Shown: in pieces, positions 38,081 to 47,150 of the stretch
Position numbering within the stretch: position 1 is the stretch's first letter
How the letters are laid out: every line of letters begins with the position of its first letter
NCBI GenBank assembly: GCA_030704615.1
Contig: CM060731.1
Coordinates: forward strand, 33,170,001 to 33,234,000
Length of the DNA stretch: 64,000 nt
DNA from: Takakia lepidozioides
Taxonomy: Eukaryota; Streptophyta; Takakiopsida; Takakiales; Takakiaceae
Direction: 5' to 3'
The notes under the pieces: generated by a model
Told to the model about the DNA's origin: nothing
Databases searched by the model: none
What the model saw: the letters and a program-made list of their open reading frames with translations, nothing else
Position numbers and translations under genes: made by a program

Positions 38081-38240
38081 ATCTCTCTATTTAGAATGGA
38101 ACATACAAAAAAAGGAAAAGGAAAAAGAGGGTTGATAGCCACCTCTGGTTTCTTCTTTGCACTTGATGATGCTCCGGAGGTATTCAACTTCTCCATGAGG
38201 TCTGGAGGCAGCATGCTGCCAAGCAGGTCCCTATGGTGGG
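37650..38240 (-). repeat. Tandem duplication of ~290 bp including an exon and two palindromes
   Basis: Segments 37650-37945 and 37946-38240 align throughout: both have the two palindromes, the GTGCTGCATCTGCTTCGTTT segment, and a segment matching the exon that encodes DLLGSMLPPDLMEKLN. The left copy of the exon is degenerate. Confidence 0.75.
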
Positions 38241-39219
38241 AAACAGGGGCAGATGGCAGCGTACCCGCGTCCTCCTCTCCTCGCTGCTCACTCATGACCT
38301 AATTCTCCACTCGCAGTGCTTCCTCCCTAGCCCAACTGACTTCCTCATCCTCCCCTCCCTCTATTGGAGGTTGTTCTTGGGTCGCCTCCTGAATCGCTTC
38401 AAGACCTTCATCTCCAAAACGTGGTTGCAGACTCGGATTTTGCCCTTCGTCCTCATCTCCGACGGAGGTTTCCTCTCCCATTCTAAGTTCCCGTCTTGCC
38501 TTTGTCATCCTCTCCTTAGGGCGTGCCCTCTGCTTGTTTGATGTGAAATACAATGTTCTTCGACGCCTTCTTCTCCCTCGGGATGGGGGTCACCGTCTTT
38601 GCAGAATCCACGGTTGCAGTGAGAAGAAGGAAAAAAAGGCACTACGGGAGGTTCATCGCAAGGCCAACCACGCCAAGATGATCACTCGAAATGACCTCAG
38701 CGCCACATGCTCATTCCACATGCATGGCGGACACGTGTCCAATTGTCTGTTATGAATATCGCCGGAGATCATTTATTCCTCATCCACCGACATTCGTTCG
38801 GGTCGACCTCTCATCCACAAAAGTTTATTAGTGGGTATCCGCTTTTGGGGTGTTTCAGAGGAATGTGCAGTTGGTACAGTTGTACAGCGGTGCAGTTGCC
38901 GTTAATATTAAATGGAAATGGGCACCTCTTCTGGCCTCTTTGACATGACAGCCAAATGGCGGCTCTGTCAGTCAAAATTGCTTAATACGTTGTCCAAGGC
39001 ACTGGTGGGGCACCTGTAAAAAGAGAGTCGGATTTTTTAATTGGGACTGGAATTATCCACTCCGCATTTGGGCACTCTCTGACCATTCACTTGGTTCGCA
39101 TGTCCACACATTTCTTTGATGTGCCGAACCGCGTTGGGAGACCTGCATGCGAAAGCGACACCTGCAATTGTGTGTAAGGACGTCTTGTATACAGCCAAGA
39201 AACTCCACTCTAGTACAAC

Positions 39220-39227
39220 CTATAAAC
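39220..39227 (+). promoter_or_regulatory. TATA-like box of methyltransferase-like gene
   Basis: CTATAAAC lies about 55 bp upstream of the ATG at 39277. The position suits a core promoter, but no start site is known. Confidence 0.3.
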
Positions 39228-39276
39228 AGAAGCAACATTGGACTTTGAATTGCGCGCTTTCAAGCAACATTGACAG

Positions 39277-42200
39277 ATGGCCTCCCAGGCCGTGGGCTCC
39301 CTTGACGCGGACTTCTTAAGTGAGGACCACCTTGTGCCATTTTCTTACGAGGTGGATGATGACGGTTTTGTGGTGGTGCATGAACACGTGCTCGCAACGC
39401 AATTTCGGTTGGAAAATGGAACTCTATTCCTCGAAAGGGAAGTGTACGATGCCAATGGAAATCTGCTATTCTTATGATCTGTCTTGCTGCAGTTGGAAAA
39501 CCGAGTGGTGGCTGCACTTGGGGAGTCAATGGCAGACTACAAAATCCAGATGGCTTTCCCCCGGATCATACAGGAGGCCTATATCAGGAGATGGAAGCTT
39601 GCTGTCTGGAACAACTATTTCTTCAGGGAGTTTGAGAGAGACAAAGGAATCTCCAGATCCTATGAATTCAAAAACCAGTACAACAGTGAGCAAGCAATGA
39701 AACGAGTGTTGTACAGGTGTGACCTCCAAGAATCAAATGTGGTACTAGAAGTGTATGTTTCAGTATTCTTGTGTCGTGTTTTCTATGGACAATTTCGAAT
39801 ATGCATGTTTTGAGGGAGGTGTGAAGGCTCTGGACGTACAGCCGAGCAACATTGCGTTAACACAAGCTTAAATCCCGGCTGCCACGAATGTGGTTTTTGT
39901 TTCACTTTTCTGTACCTGGGGTATCCAATGATGTCATTTCTGCATTTTAAAGTGAAAAAACCACAAGGCAAATCAACCTTGCGTCAACGCAACGTTGATG
40001 AAGGGGCAGGCTATGTAGGTCTTCCTGTGTTTTGGTACTGTTGTTTGCTGTCGTTTCCAGTTCCGCTACTGCCAGGATGAACATAAAGTCTGTTTGGAAT
40101 GAAGAGCTGTTTAGAGCTTACACTGTACCACCAAACAGCCTTGCGTTGACGCAACGTTGTTTGACGGTATGGATAGCTAGAAATGTTCTGCAGAAATGGC
40201 CCGATTTCCATAGAATTATAGGAAAGTAAAAGTTATCAAATACCATGGAAAGGTGTTTTCAGTAGAGGTATTCAACTTGCGTCAACGCAAGGTTGAATAT
40301 CCATACAAACAGATCTTCGGATGGGTGTTTTCTGGCACTGTTTTCCATTTTTATGTTCATGAAAACAACCTTGCATTGACGCAATGTTGAATTCCACTTG
40401 TCAATCACTGTCTTTTTTCATGCAACATTATCATATGTGGATCCGCCGATCTACTTTGCGTCAACGCAAGGTTGATTGGGGATTCAATTTTGTGCATACG
40501 ATGGATTATGATAATGGGCTTTCCCTCTCGTTAGTGCTCGTTGAAAGTGCAGTTCTCCACATTTGGTGTTTTCCTTTTCAGCTCGAATCAACATTGCGTC
40601 AACGCAAGGTTGATTCGGGCTGATAAATGTTAGTTTCGACGACTTGCTGATCTGCATTTGAATACCCTTCTCGTGAGGTGTGATCTGTGTGCTGTTCAGA
40701 TCGTATTACACTGGGTTTTGGGTGTGTGTGATTCAGGTACATGTATCATGTTCTCATACCGGGAAAGTACCTTAGAAATGACCCTGATTTCATCTACTCA
40801 TGGGCTGACCCCTCCAACGACAAGACAATGTACACGACTGGTATTGCCAGAGACTGGAGCAGGGCACACTTCAGAGACTGTGGATGGTACCTCGATCTGC
40901 CAAAATAGGACACACCATTCGATGAAGTGGTTTTGAGAAACCTTAACGACAACGCCGCGGCACTTGCCCCGCTTACTGACAAAGACATTCAGGACAGAAT
41001 CATTCAAGCTCTGGCTACAAAAGAGCCTGAGAAAACTGCTACTCCAAAACGGAAGGGGAAGATTGTCGGGGAAAGGGAAGAGTGCAGCTCCGCAGGAACA
41101 GGGCCCGTCAGAGGTATACAACCTTCTCCAACGAGGAGGGATAGGAGAACAGCGAGGGAGCAGCCTTTCGAGGCGAGATAACATTCATCCAGGGTTTTGG
41201 GCCAGTTCCATCGTAAGGTTGAAAGATGAAAGTTTTCTGGCAATAATGGAATCCATGAAGTCCACATTCAAAGGGGTACCATCGAAATCATGGGACATGC
41301 TTGTTTCGTTCCTTACTCAGGTAAGCACATATGTCTTAACTGTGGTATGAATGATATTGTTTTGGCAATTCGTTCTGGCTTGTCAACGGGATTGATTTCG
41401 TGTTGTATTTGGTTAGGCTTATGACATTATCTCTTGTTTTTTGTTACAGGTCACAAAAAGGCCAGATTGGGTGAATGGAGTTCAGCAGGCATACACGACT
41501 GACCTTGTGGTGCTGGACATTCTTGACGGTTGCCTGTCCCTGATGTGTTGCCTTCCAATGCAACCCCCACTTGGAACAAATTCCTTTCTAACTCGGGGGC
41601 TCTTCTTCTCATGCAGTCAAAGGACATGTCGGCACGGAGAACTCTTTTCAGCTACATGAAAGCTTCCGGGTTTCGTGTCATCAAAACTTAGACATGCATC
41701 AACACTCTGCCTCTTACGAAGGGCGAGTTCCCGGGGCAGAAAGTGAGTTGGTTCCTTTGAATTAAAGTTTCGTGGTTCTTAAGAAAGTGTCAAAAGAAGT
41801 GTATGTTTTTTTGCTCATGCTCTCTTCGTGATTTTTGGCAGACTCGGGTGTTCAAAGCTTTGTGCCTGGTGAGGGTGTGGAAGGACACTCTTCCTCCTGG
41901 TATTGCTGAGTTCCAGTTGAGGGACCTTGCAGCTCACATTGACCCCACCTGCGAGCCTGTGGAGGATGATGTAATCTTCAATTACGTGGACTCGGGCCGA
42001 ACTACGAAAAGGTCGACTGGTGTCCCTTGGAGAGGTGCCCGGGAGAAATCCCCGGCTTTCATGCAGACTTTGGTGGAGACATGCAGCCGTCACGGTGGAC
42101 AAGTGGTTGACTTGTCTATTGGCATAGGTGGGGCCCTGAACTCTGTATTTGAAATATGGGCAGTGGGCTTAGGGAAGCCCTGTTTTAATTTCTCGTTCCT

Positions 42201-42412
42201 CTTCGATTTGCATGAGCATCTTTTCATGCGTGCAAAAGCGCCGGAAGGCACTTCTTCGGCATGGAGGCTGATACAGAGCTCTTCTCAAGCGAGCTTCATC
42301 AGCTTGAGACGGACACAACATGTCCCCATCCACAGAGGCACCTCTGGAGGAGCCCGAAGCGCCTGAGGAGGATCTCGACGTGGACTCCGATTTTGAGTGT
42401 GAGTAAGTTCAG
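39277..42412 (+). pseudogene. N6/N4-type DNA methyltransferase-like protein, decayed
   Basis: The C-terminal half resembles the N6_N4_Mtase fold: REKSPAFMQTLVETCSRHGG then QVVDLSIGIGG (the AdoMet-binding FxGxG-like loop, near 42030-42130), an intron, then GRHFFGMEADTELFSSEL (near 42245), which matches the helix and acidic strand end that follow in this family. Upstream, DLVVLDILDGCLSL (near 41502) sits where the catalytic DPPY motif is expected and lacks it. Exons are 39277-39752, 40737-41180, about 41182-41320, 41451-41688, about 41842-42135 and 42230-42412. The join 39752/40737 keeps phase. Breaks are a TGA at 39475, a TAG at 40906 and frameshifts near 41180, 41580 and 42310. Family members methylate adenine or cytosine in DNA; activity here is unlikely. 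Assignment rests on motifs only. Confidence 0.5.
39845..40617. repeat. Palindrome cluster III (seven copies) in an intron
   Basis: Copies start near 39845, 39970, 40133, 40269, 40363, 40449 and 40585. Examples are AATCAACCTTGCGTCAACGC at 39970 and CAACTTGCGTCAACGCAAGG at 40272. Spacing is about 85-165 bp. All are inside intron 39753-40736 of the methyltransferase-like gene. Confidence 0.87.
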
Positions 42413-43412
42413 CTTCTCGTCATTCAATATATGATGCATTTCCTTGTGTCATTCCCGTTTGACACTTGGTTGCTTACATGGCATATTTCTGGGTAATGAC
42501 ATCTACCACCATTCCTCTTCTTGCTTTCCAGAGTTCGGCACCAGTCATCGAATCAGTAGACACCTTTCGGTTTCCAAGGATACTTGTCGCGTTAGACAGA
42601 GTGAGAAAACATCTAATCAACAACGGCAGATCCCCTGTGTTGAGATCTTGGAGAGGAGCAAGGAGGCATGCTTCTGACGATGAATAGGAAGAGGAGGCCA
42701 TGGAGGTCGGTCAGGATATAGCTTCAACAAATGGAGGGATTAATCGAGACCGTGTTGCCGGAATCGTAGGACAGCCTCACCGGACACATGGACAACTGGA
42801 CATGAATGTTGAGGTGCAGCACATGATCCAAGAGACCTTTCAGATCATAGACACACCTGAAATTGCAAAGGGGCCAGAAGTGGAGTTAGATGATATAGAT
42901 GTTCAATGTGACACGAACACCCTAGAAGAAGCCCATGACCCGATTGCGGGTGGGGACTCTCGCACTGATGATCCCATCTCATTGGAAGAGGCATGTCTAC
43001 CTTTATATGAAGGCTGTAAATCCTCTAAGCTTGTAGCCACCATGCTTATAATGAATCTATGTGCAACACATGGGGTTACAAATGGCTTTGCGGAGGAAAT
43101 GTTATCTTTGCTGCAGAAAACCTTTTTGCCACAACCAAATGTACTACCCACATCTTTCTACCATGCAAAGACCATGGTGAGCAAGCTTGGGCTTGCTTAT
43201 GAGAAGATCGATGCTTGTCCAAAGGGGTGTGTGTTGTTTAGGGGGGACTTGAAAACTTCAGAGAGTTGCCCCAAGTGTCAAAGCGCACGATTCAAAAAAT
43301 GTGGGGAGATCCAAGGTACCTATGAAGGTGCTTCGACATTTTTCTTTGATACCACGCCTTTTGCGTATGTATAAATGCTCTTCTATTGCAGAATTAATGG
43401 CCTGGCACAGTC

Positions 43413-44267
43413 CACTACAACATATCGCGGTAGTTATGACTGCCAAACCGTGGTAGTCATGGTTTTCTTGACTTTGACCATGACTGCACCATGTTTTTAT
43501 ATAAAATTGACCTCCCGCAGTCGTTCATACGACTACAGTCGTATGAACGACTATCTAAGTAGTCGTCTGTATGACTACATGGCTCCGGAATGGGCGAAAG
43601 GCTGGTCAACGATAATTGACCAGATTTAGCTCACCATTCATAGTAATTTCCATGACTACAATGTACATGGATGAGGTTACATAGTCATGATGACTACTGG
43701 GGATTTTGTAATTTGGTGTGTATAATACAATCAAAACACCATATGATCATATGAATGACTAATGGGTGTATTGGTTAGCAGATAGTGAACTATAACTTTT
43801 ATAATAAAGAGGTTGCAGGTTCAAACTCCTCTAAGTACAATCAAATGGATAAGATGGCCCTAGGGTTAGTAGGCGAGCTAGGAATAGCACGTGATACCCT
43901 AGATGGGCTGTCACGTGGTTTTTTTTAAATTATAAAATGCATTATGCCACGTGGCACAATGCGGTGCGACGCGACGCGACGTCTGACATATGTTTTTATT
44001 TTTTTTAGTTTTTTTTTTAATTTAACTTTTTTTTTAAATCAATTGCGTCTTGTCACGTGGTGCGGCAGCACCAACTGGAGTATGGTATATATGACTGCAG
44101 TGAGAGATATCACTTGGTTCATCTGACTGTAGTCATCTGGACCTACCATCCTGTACTCATTGTATTCACTTGGTTTGCACAACTTACATTCATAGAAGTC
44201 ATATGTATCGTTTATGACTGCAGAATAGTTATATATACAGTCGTAAATACCGCGATCTGTTGTAGTG
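43413..44267. mobile_element. Non-autonomous CACTA element, 855 bp, inserted in TNP2
   Basis: The left end is CACTACAACATATCGCGGTA. The right end, inverted, reads CACTACAACAGATCGCGGTA. GTC stands on both sides (43410-43412 and 44268-44270), the 3-bp target duplication expected for CACTA. Removing the element and one GTC leaves the flanking TNP2 frame continuous (AWHSRNASNN across the site). The interior repeats TATGACTGCAG-like words as subterminal motifs and has a GTTCATACGACT palindrome near 43525. There is no transposase. Confidence 0.92.
43772..43845 (+). other. tRNA-like B-box segment in CACTA element
   Basis: GGTTAGCAGATAGTG and, 45 bp on, GGTTCAAACTCC resemble Pol III A and B boxes. 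No proper cloverleaf forms. It may be a SINE relic carried inside the non-autonomous element. Confidence 0.25.
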
Positions 44268-44611
44268 GTCGGAATGCAAGCAACAATGGCCTTGTGCGCC
44301 ATGCAGCTGATTCAAAGGCTTGGAAACACATTGATGCTATCTGGCCCGACTTTGCAGGAGAGCCTCGCAATGTAAGGCTTGGTTTATCCTTCGATGGAGT
44401 CAACCCGTTTGGTGATAAGAACAATTGCTGGTCAACATGGCCAATGTTGACGCTGGTATACAACCTACCTTCGTGGCTCACTACAAAGAAGTTCTTTGTC
44501 ATGCTTACTCTCTTGATTCCAGGAAAGCAGTCAGTTACAAGTGAGCACATAGATGTGTGCTTAGCACCACTGATGGAGGAGTTACTTGTTTTGTGGAGGA
44601 GGGTTCGGGCA

Positions 44612-45098
44612 TATGACATATGCAGCTCAGTTCTTCTTCAATGAGATCCTTATGCGGCATAGGTGTCCTTGGGAGATACTAACGGATCAGGGCAAGGAAT
44701 TTTGTAACCAGCTCCTCACGGTGGTTTGCTTCAACTTTGGTGTCAAGCATTCCACCACCGCCCCATACTATCCCCGGACCAATGGCCTTACGGAACGCTT
44801 CAACCAAACTCTTTGCCGAATGTTGGAGAAGAATGGCGCACTTACCAGGGAGTGAGATACCTTTCTTCCCCCTATTCTCTTTGCTTATTGAACCGTCGTG
44901 CATGCTAGCACCAAGAAGACTCATTTTGAGTTGTTGTATGGTCGCAAGTGTGTTCCTCCTTTGCATTCTACCCCTCTTATCTCTACTGTTGCTGATCCGG
45001 TTGATCTTGAGACCTTTGTTGAGGATCTTCATGCTCGACATGCGGTGTCTATCCATGATGCCAAGACAAACATTGGTAAGGCTCAACTAACCCAGGCC
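44612..45098 (+). mobile_element. Ty3/gypsy integrase fragment
   Basis: The frame from about 44612 encodes the end of an integrase core: CPWEILTDQGKEFCNQLL (second Asp of DDE), then YYPRTNGLTERFNQTLCRML (with the catalytic Glu). A frameshift near 44850 follows, and the downstream frame gives HASTKKTHFELLYGRK. The fragment is cut on the left by the TNP2 relic and on the right by the GC-rich inverted repeat, so both ends are chimeric junctions. Confidence 0.85.
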
Positions 45099-45243
45099 CG
45101 GGGAGGGGAGGGGCAGCGGAGCGGGGGGCGGGCCGCGGCGACCGCGAGCCGCGCGGGAGCCGGGGGGGGGGGGGCCACGCAGGCAGGACCGAAGGGCTCG
45201 CATTAAACTCCGGGCCTTTTCTAGTGTGCGCCTAGTTCTAGTG
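45098..45243 (-). repeat. GC-rich inverted repeat, right copy
   Basis: Read on the minus strand from 45226 it begins CACTAGAAAAGGCCCGGAGT and matches the left copy at 29184 for about 115 bp. An outer extension reads CACTAGAACTAGG from 45243. The flanks do not show a matching 3-bp duplication with the left copy. Confidence 0.65.
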
Positions 45244-46787
45244 TAGAACAGGAATATGGTATACCATAGTGCCATGTCATTATCGTCCTGAATTTTGAGA
45301 ATTGTTATCGTCCCCACATAACCACATCATTATCCATCATTTTTAAGTTGTCCGAGTGAACATATATATATAATCATTTTTGCGAATGTGCTGTAATATT
45401 AGTTTATTCCTTGCGTTCTTTAGTTGTTTCACATTCAATGTAAATGTTATGTCAAATTCTTTATAAGATACAACTCGTAATTACGTCAGCTCTAATTGAT
45501 TTTTTAATGTCATTAATTGATTAACATATGTTTGTTTTTAAATTATTATTATTTAAATTTTAAATTTATGTGAAGTGTAGGTTATCAAAGATGTATTGTA
45601 TTTTTTTTATTTAAAAGGGCAAAAAATAACTTTTGTAAAAGCATACCTAACTTATGGTGTCATTTCATGCTGAACAGCTGCTGCCTCTTTTTTGAAAGGT
45701 AAATAATTTTTAACGGCCGTAACCAAAGCAATGTAGTAGGATTAAGTAACTAATTGATCCAATACCCTCATTTTCTCATAAAAGCTTAAAGAGCCGACGT
45801 TGCCTAAATCCGACAAAAACCCATCCAATCGCATGCATGCATTAAGTTCTTACATTGTTCCTATTGTTTTTCAAATAAAATATATTTCCAATCAATAGAA
45901 ACATTGTTCGCAAAAGTTGTCGGTAGTACTGTGGACCAACACTTAGCCCAGTGATGTTACCCAAACAAAAAACAACCAAGTTGTAGCCAAGTAGTAATGG
46001 GCACGTATAATCTCAGAAGTGATGGTGAGTTTGTGAAGCCTTAAAACAAGCCTGAAGCATATATTCATTTCCTCTCAAGAAGCGAGGTTGCACAACAAAG
46101 GGGCGAGCGGAAAAAACAAGCAACGCGCGAGAGGAGGATCAAACACACGAATCAGGCACTAAACAGCTCTCATCCAAAGCTTGTACATCAAAATCACATA
46201 TACACCAACACCCGAGTACACCGCCCTGACCTTGTGTCAGGGCGCCGTCTTTATACAAAAAGCCCTAGCCGTAGTGGCCCACCGCGTCGCGAGGCATCAT
46301 AGGCCAAAGCCCACGGCGCTGCCTTGTGGCCCTAGATTTGATGAAGGGCCAGGATCAAGCCACCTAAATATCATTGTAACGGTTTAACGGCTTCATACGC
46401 CAAAAAAATATACTATGGATGTGCATCGCCGTTTCGGATGAAACGGGCTATTTTCCAGCTGAGCAAATATGGGGCTTTACATCTGTGAAGCCTACCCCCA
46501 ACGAAAAACCTGAGCTCCGTGAAGGAAGACAAATAATTAGGAAAATATCACCCTCCACTGCTGGGTGAAAAACCTACCAAGGGAAAACCTGGCACCTGCA
46601 AGTTGGGCCGAGGACAAAACCCCTGGCTAGGAAAACCATGCAGGGAGTACAGATGGTGAGATGTCATAGAAATGTTCTAAGTCCTAGAGAGGTCAAGTCC
46701 GAGGACCCCAAGAGTCGTCAGCCGCAAACTAAAGACTAAGCCGCGGAGAAGAGAAGTGGAGTAAACTGAAGTAGATCGCTAAGAAGA
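45244..46787. other. AT-rich spacer, then gypsy-like 3' flank
   Basis: 45244-46020 is AT-rich with no gene. 46400-46790 has the look of LTR-retrotransposon 3' sequence belonging to the minus-strand fragment that follows, but I could not find LTR borders. Confidence 0.3.
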
Positions 46788-47010
46788 TCAAGACATCACC
46801 CCACCGTGCGCCCCTCCACATTGATACATGTGAGATAAAAAAACTAGCTCAGAATGCACCAAGTCTGTCAAGGAAACAGGTTCATTCCGCACTTCAATGT
46901 TAGAGCCTTGGGGAAGAATAAGAGCACGTCGTCCACGTAAAATCTGATAGATCAAGTATGGACCGTCGATCTTGAGCTTAGATTTGCATGCATGCTTGCC
47001 ATGCTGTAAT
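46788..47010 (-). mobile_element. Gypsy pol C-terminal fragment
   Basis: A minus-strand frame encodes KHACKSKLKIDGPYLIYQIL, then a segment with LILPQGSNIEVRNEPVSLTD, and a Gly-rich end GGAHGG with a stop at 46788. It resembles the chromodomain-like tail after integrase in gypsy elements (K-x-K-x-x-GPY). It is truncated upstream at about 47010 by the Ulp1-type gene. Confidence 0.5.
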
Positions 47011-47021
47011 CGAACGCACAG

Positions 47022-47150
47022 GTAACTGTTACCACTCAACGCATTGGTAACTCTACTTTGGACAGACCTCATGTTGTGCCACAGGTACATGTTACCACTC
47101 AACGCATTGGCAGCTCTACTTTGAATGGACCTGCTGTTGTGCCACAGGAA
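47022..47150 (+). repeat. ~63-bp tandem duplication inside coding sequence
   Basis: Two copies begin GTTACCACTCAACGCATTGG and end TGTTGTGCCACAGG. Translated, they give two in-frame VTTQRIG(N/S)STL repeats of 21 residues at the start of the Ulp1-type gene. Confidence 0.75.

Larger units (their letters stand above)
35156..38553 (-). pseudogene. SWIM-like zinc-finger protein, multi-exon, decayed
   Basis: I do not recognise the whole protein. Read leftward, the parts are an acidic N-terminus (38553-38143; RPKERMTKARRELRMGEE, then a TAG at 38299-38301), a basic/acidic exon from 37427 (RKRKRKSVGGDVVVAEG), FNPHILRNDITKLKNDFVHG (37200 region, reached by a frameshift), helical exons at about 36725-36540 and 36496-36002, and a C-terminal exon 35965-35156. 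The last has KFWFCVDNCGRCVRG and a SWIM-like end, TYDITVSNFPNCIRPDF ... ILCKHLYFVFLRK. One Cys of the SWIM CxC pair is Arg. It is divergent from the methyltransferase-like gene, with about 720 bp between the start regions. SWIM proteins bind DNA or protein; here that is inference. Confidence 0.45.
42444..44612 (+). pseudogene. CACTA (En/Spm) TNP2 transposase, interrupted
   Basis: The N-terminal part (42530-42687) has RVRKHLINNGRSPVLRSWRG, like the HL..G....W segment of TNP2 proteins, and then a TAG at 42685. The same frame continues from 42700 with LPLYEGCKSSKLVATMLIMN, ACPKGCVLFRG and CPKCQSARFKKCG, the zinc-binding start of the Transposase_21 domain. After a frameshift near 43362 and an 855-bp insertion it resumes with RHAADSKAWKHIDAIWPDF, NVRLGLSFDGVNPFGDKNN and LLIPGKQSVTSEHIDVCL. 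It is cut off near 44612, where a gypsy integrase begins. TNP2 binds the element ends and catalyses transposition; this copy is broken at several points. Confidence 0.85.

Noticed and set aside
39845..40617. Regularly spaced palindromes resembling a CRISPR array
   Set aside because: Repeats are degenerate, spacing is irregular (85-165 bp), they lie in a spliced eukaryotic intron, and no cas gene is near.
43364..43401. A 27-bp GT-AG intron in TNP2
   Set aside because: Reading straight through in another frame gives the family's expected MY..IAELMAWHS segment, so a frameshift explains it better.
45098..45230. GC-rich block taken as rDNA or a CpG-island promoter
   Set aside because: It matches the 29.2 kb block in inverted orientation and reads as a transposon end, with no rRNA sequence.
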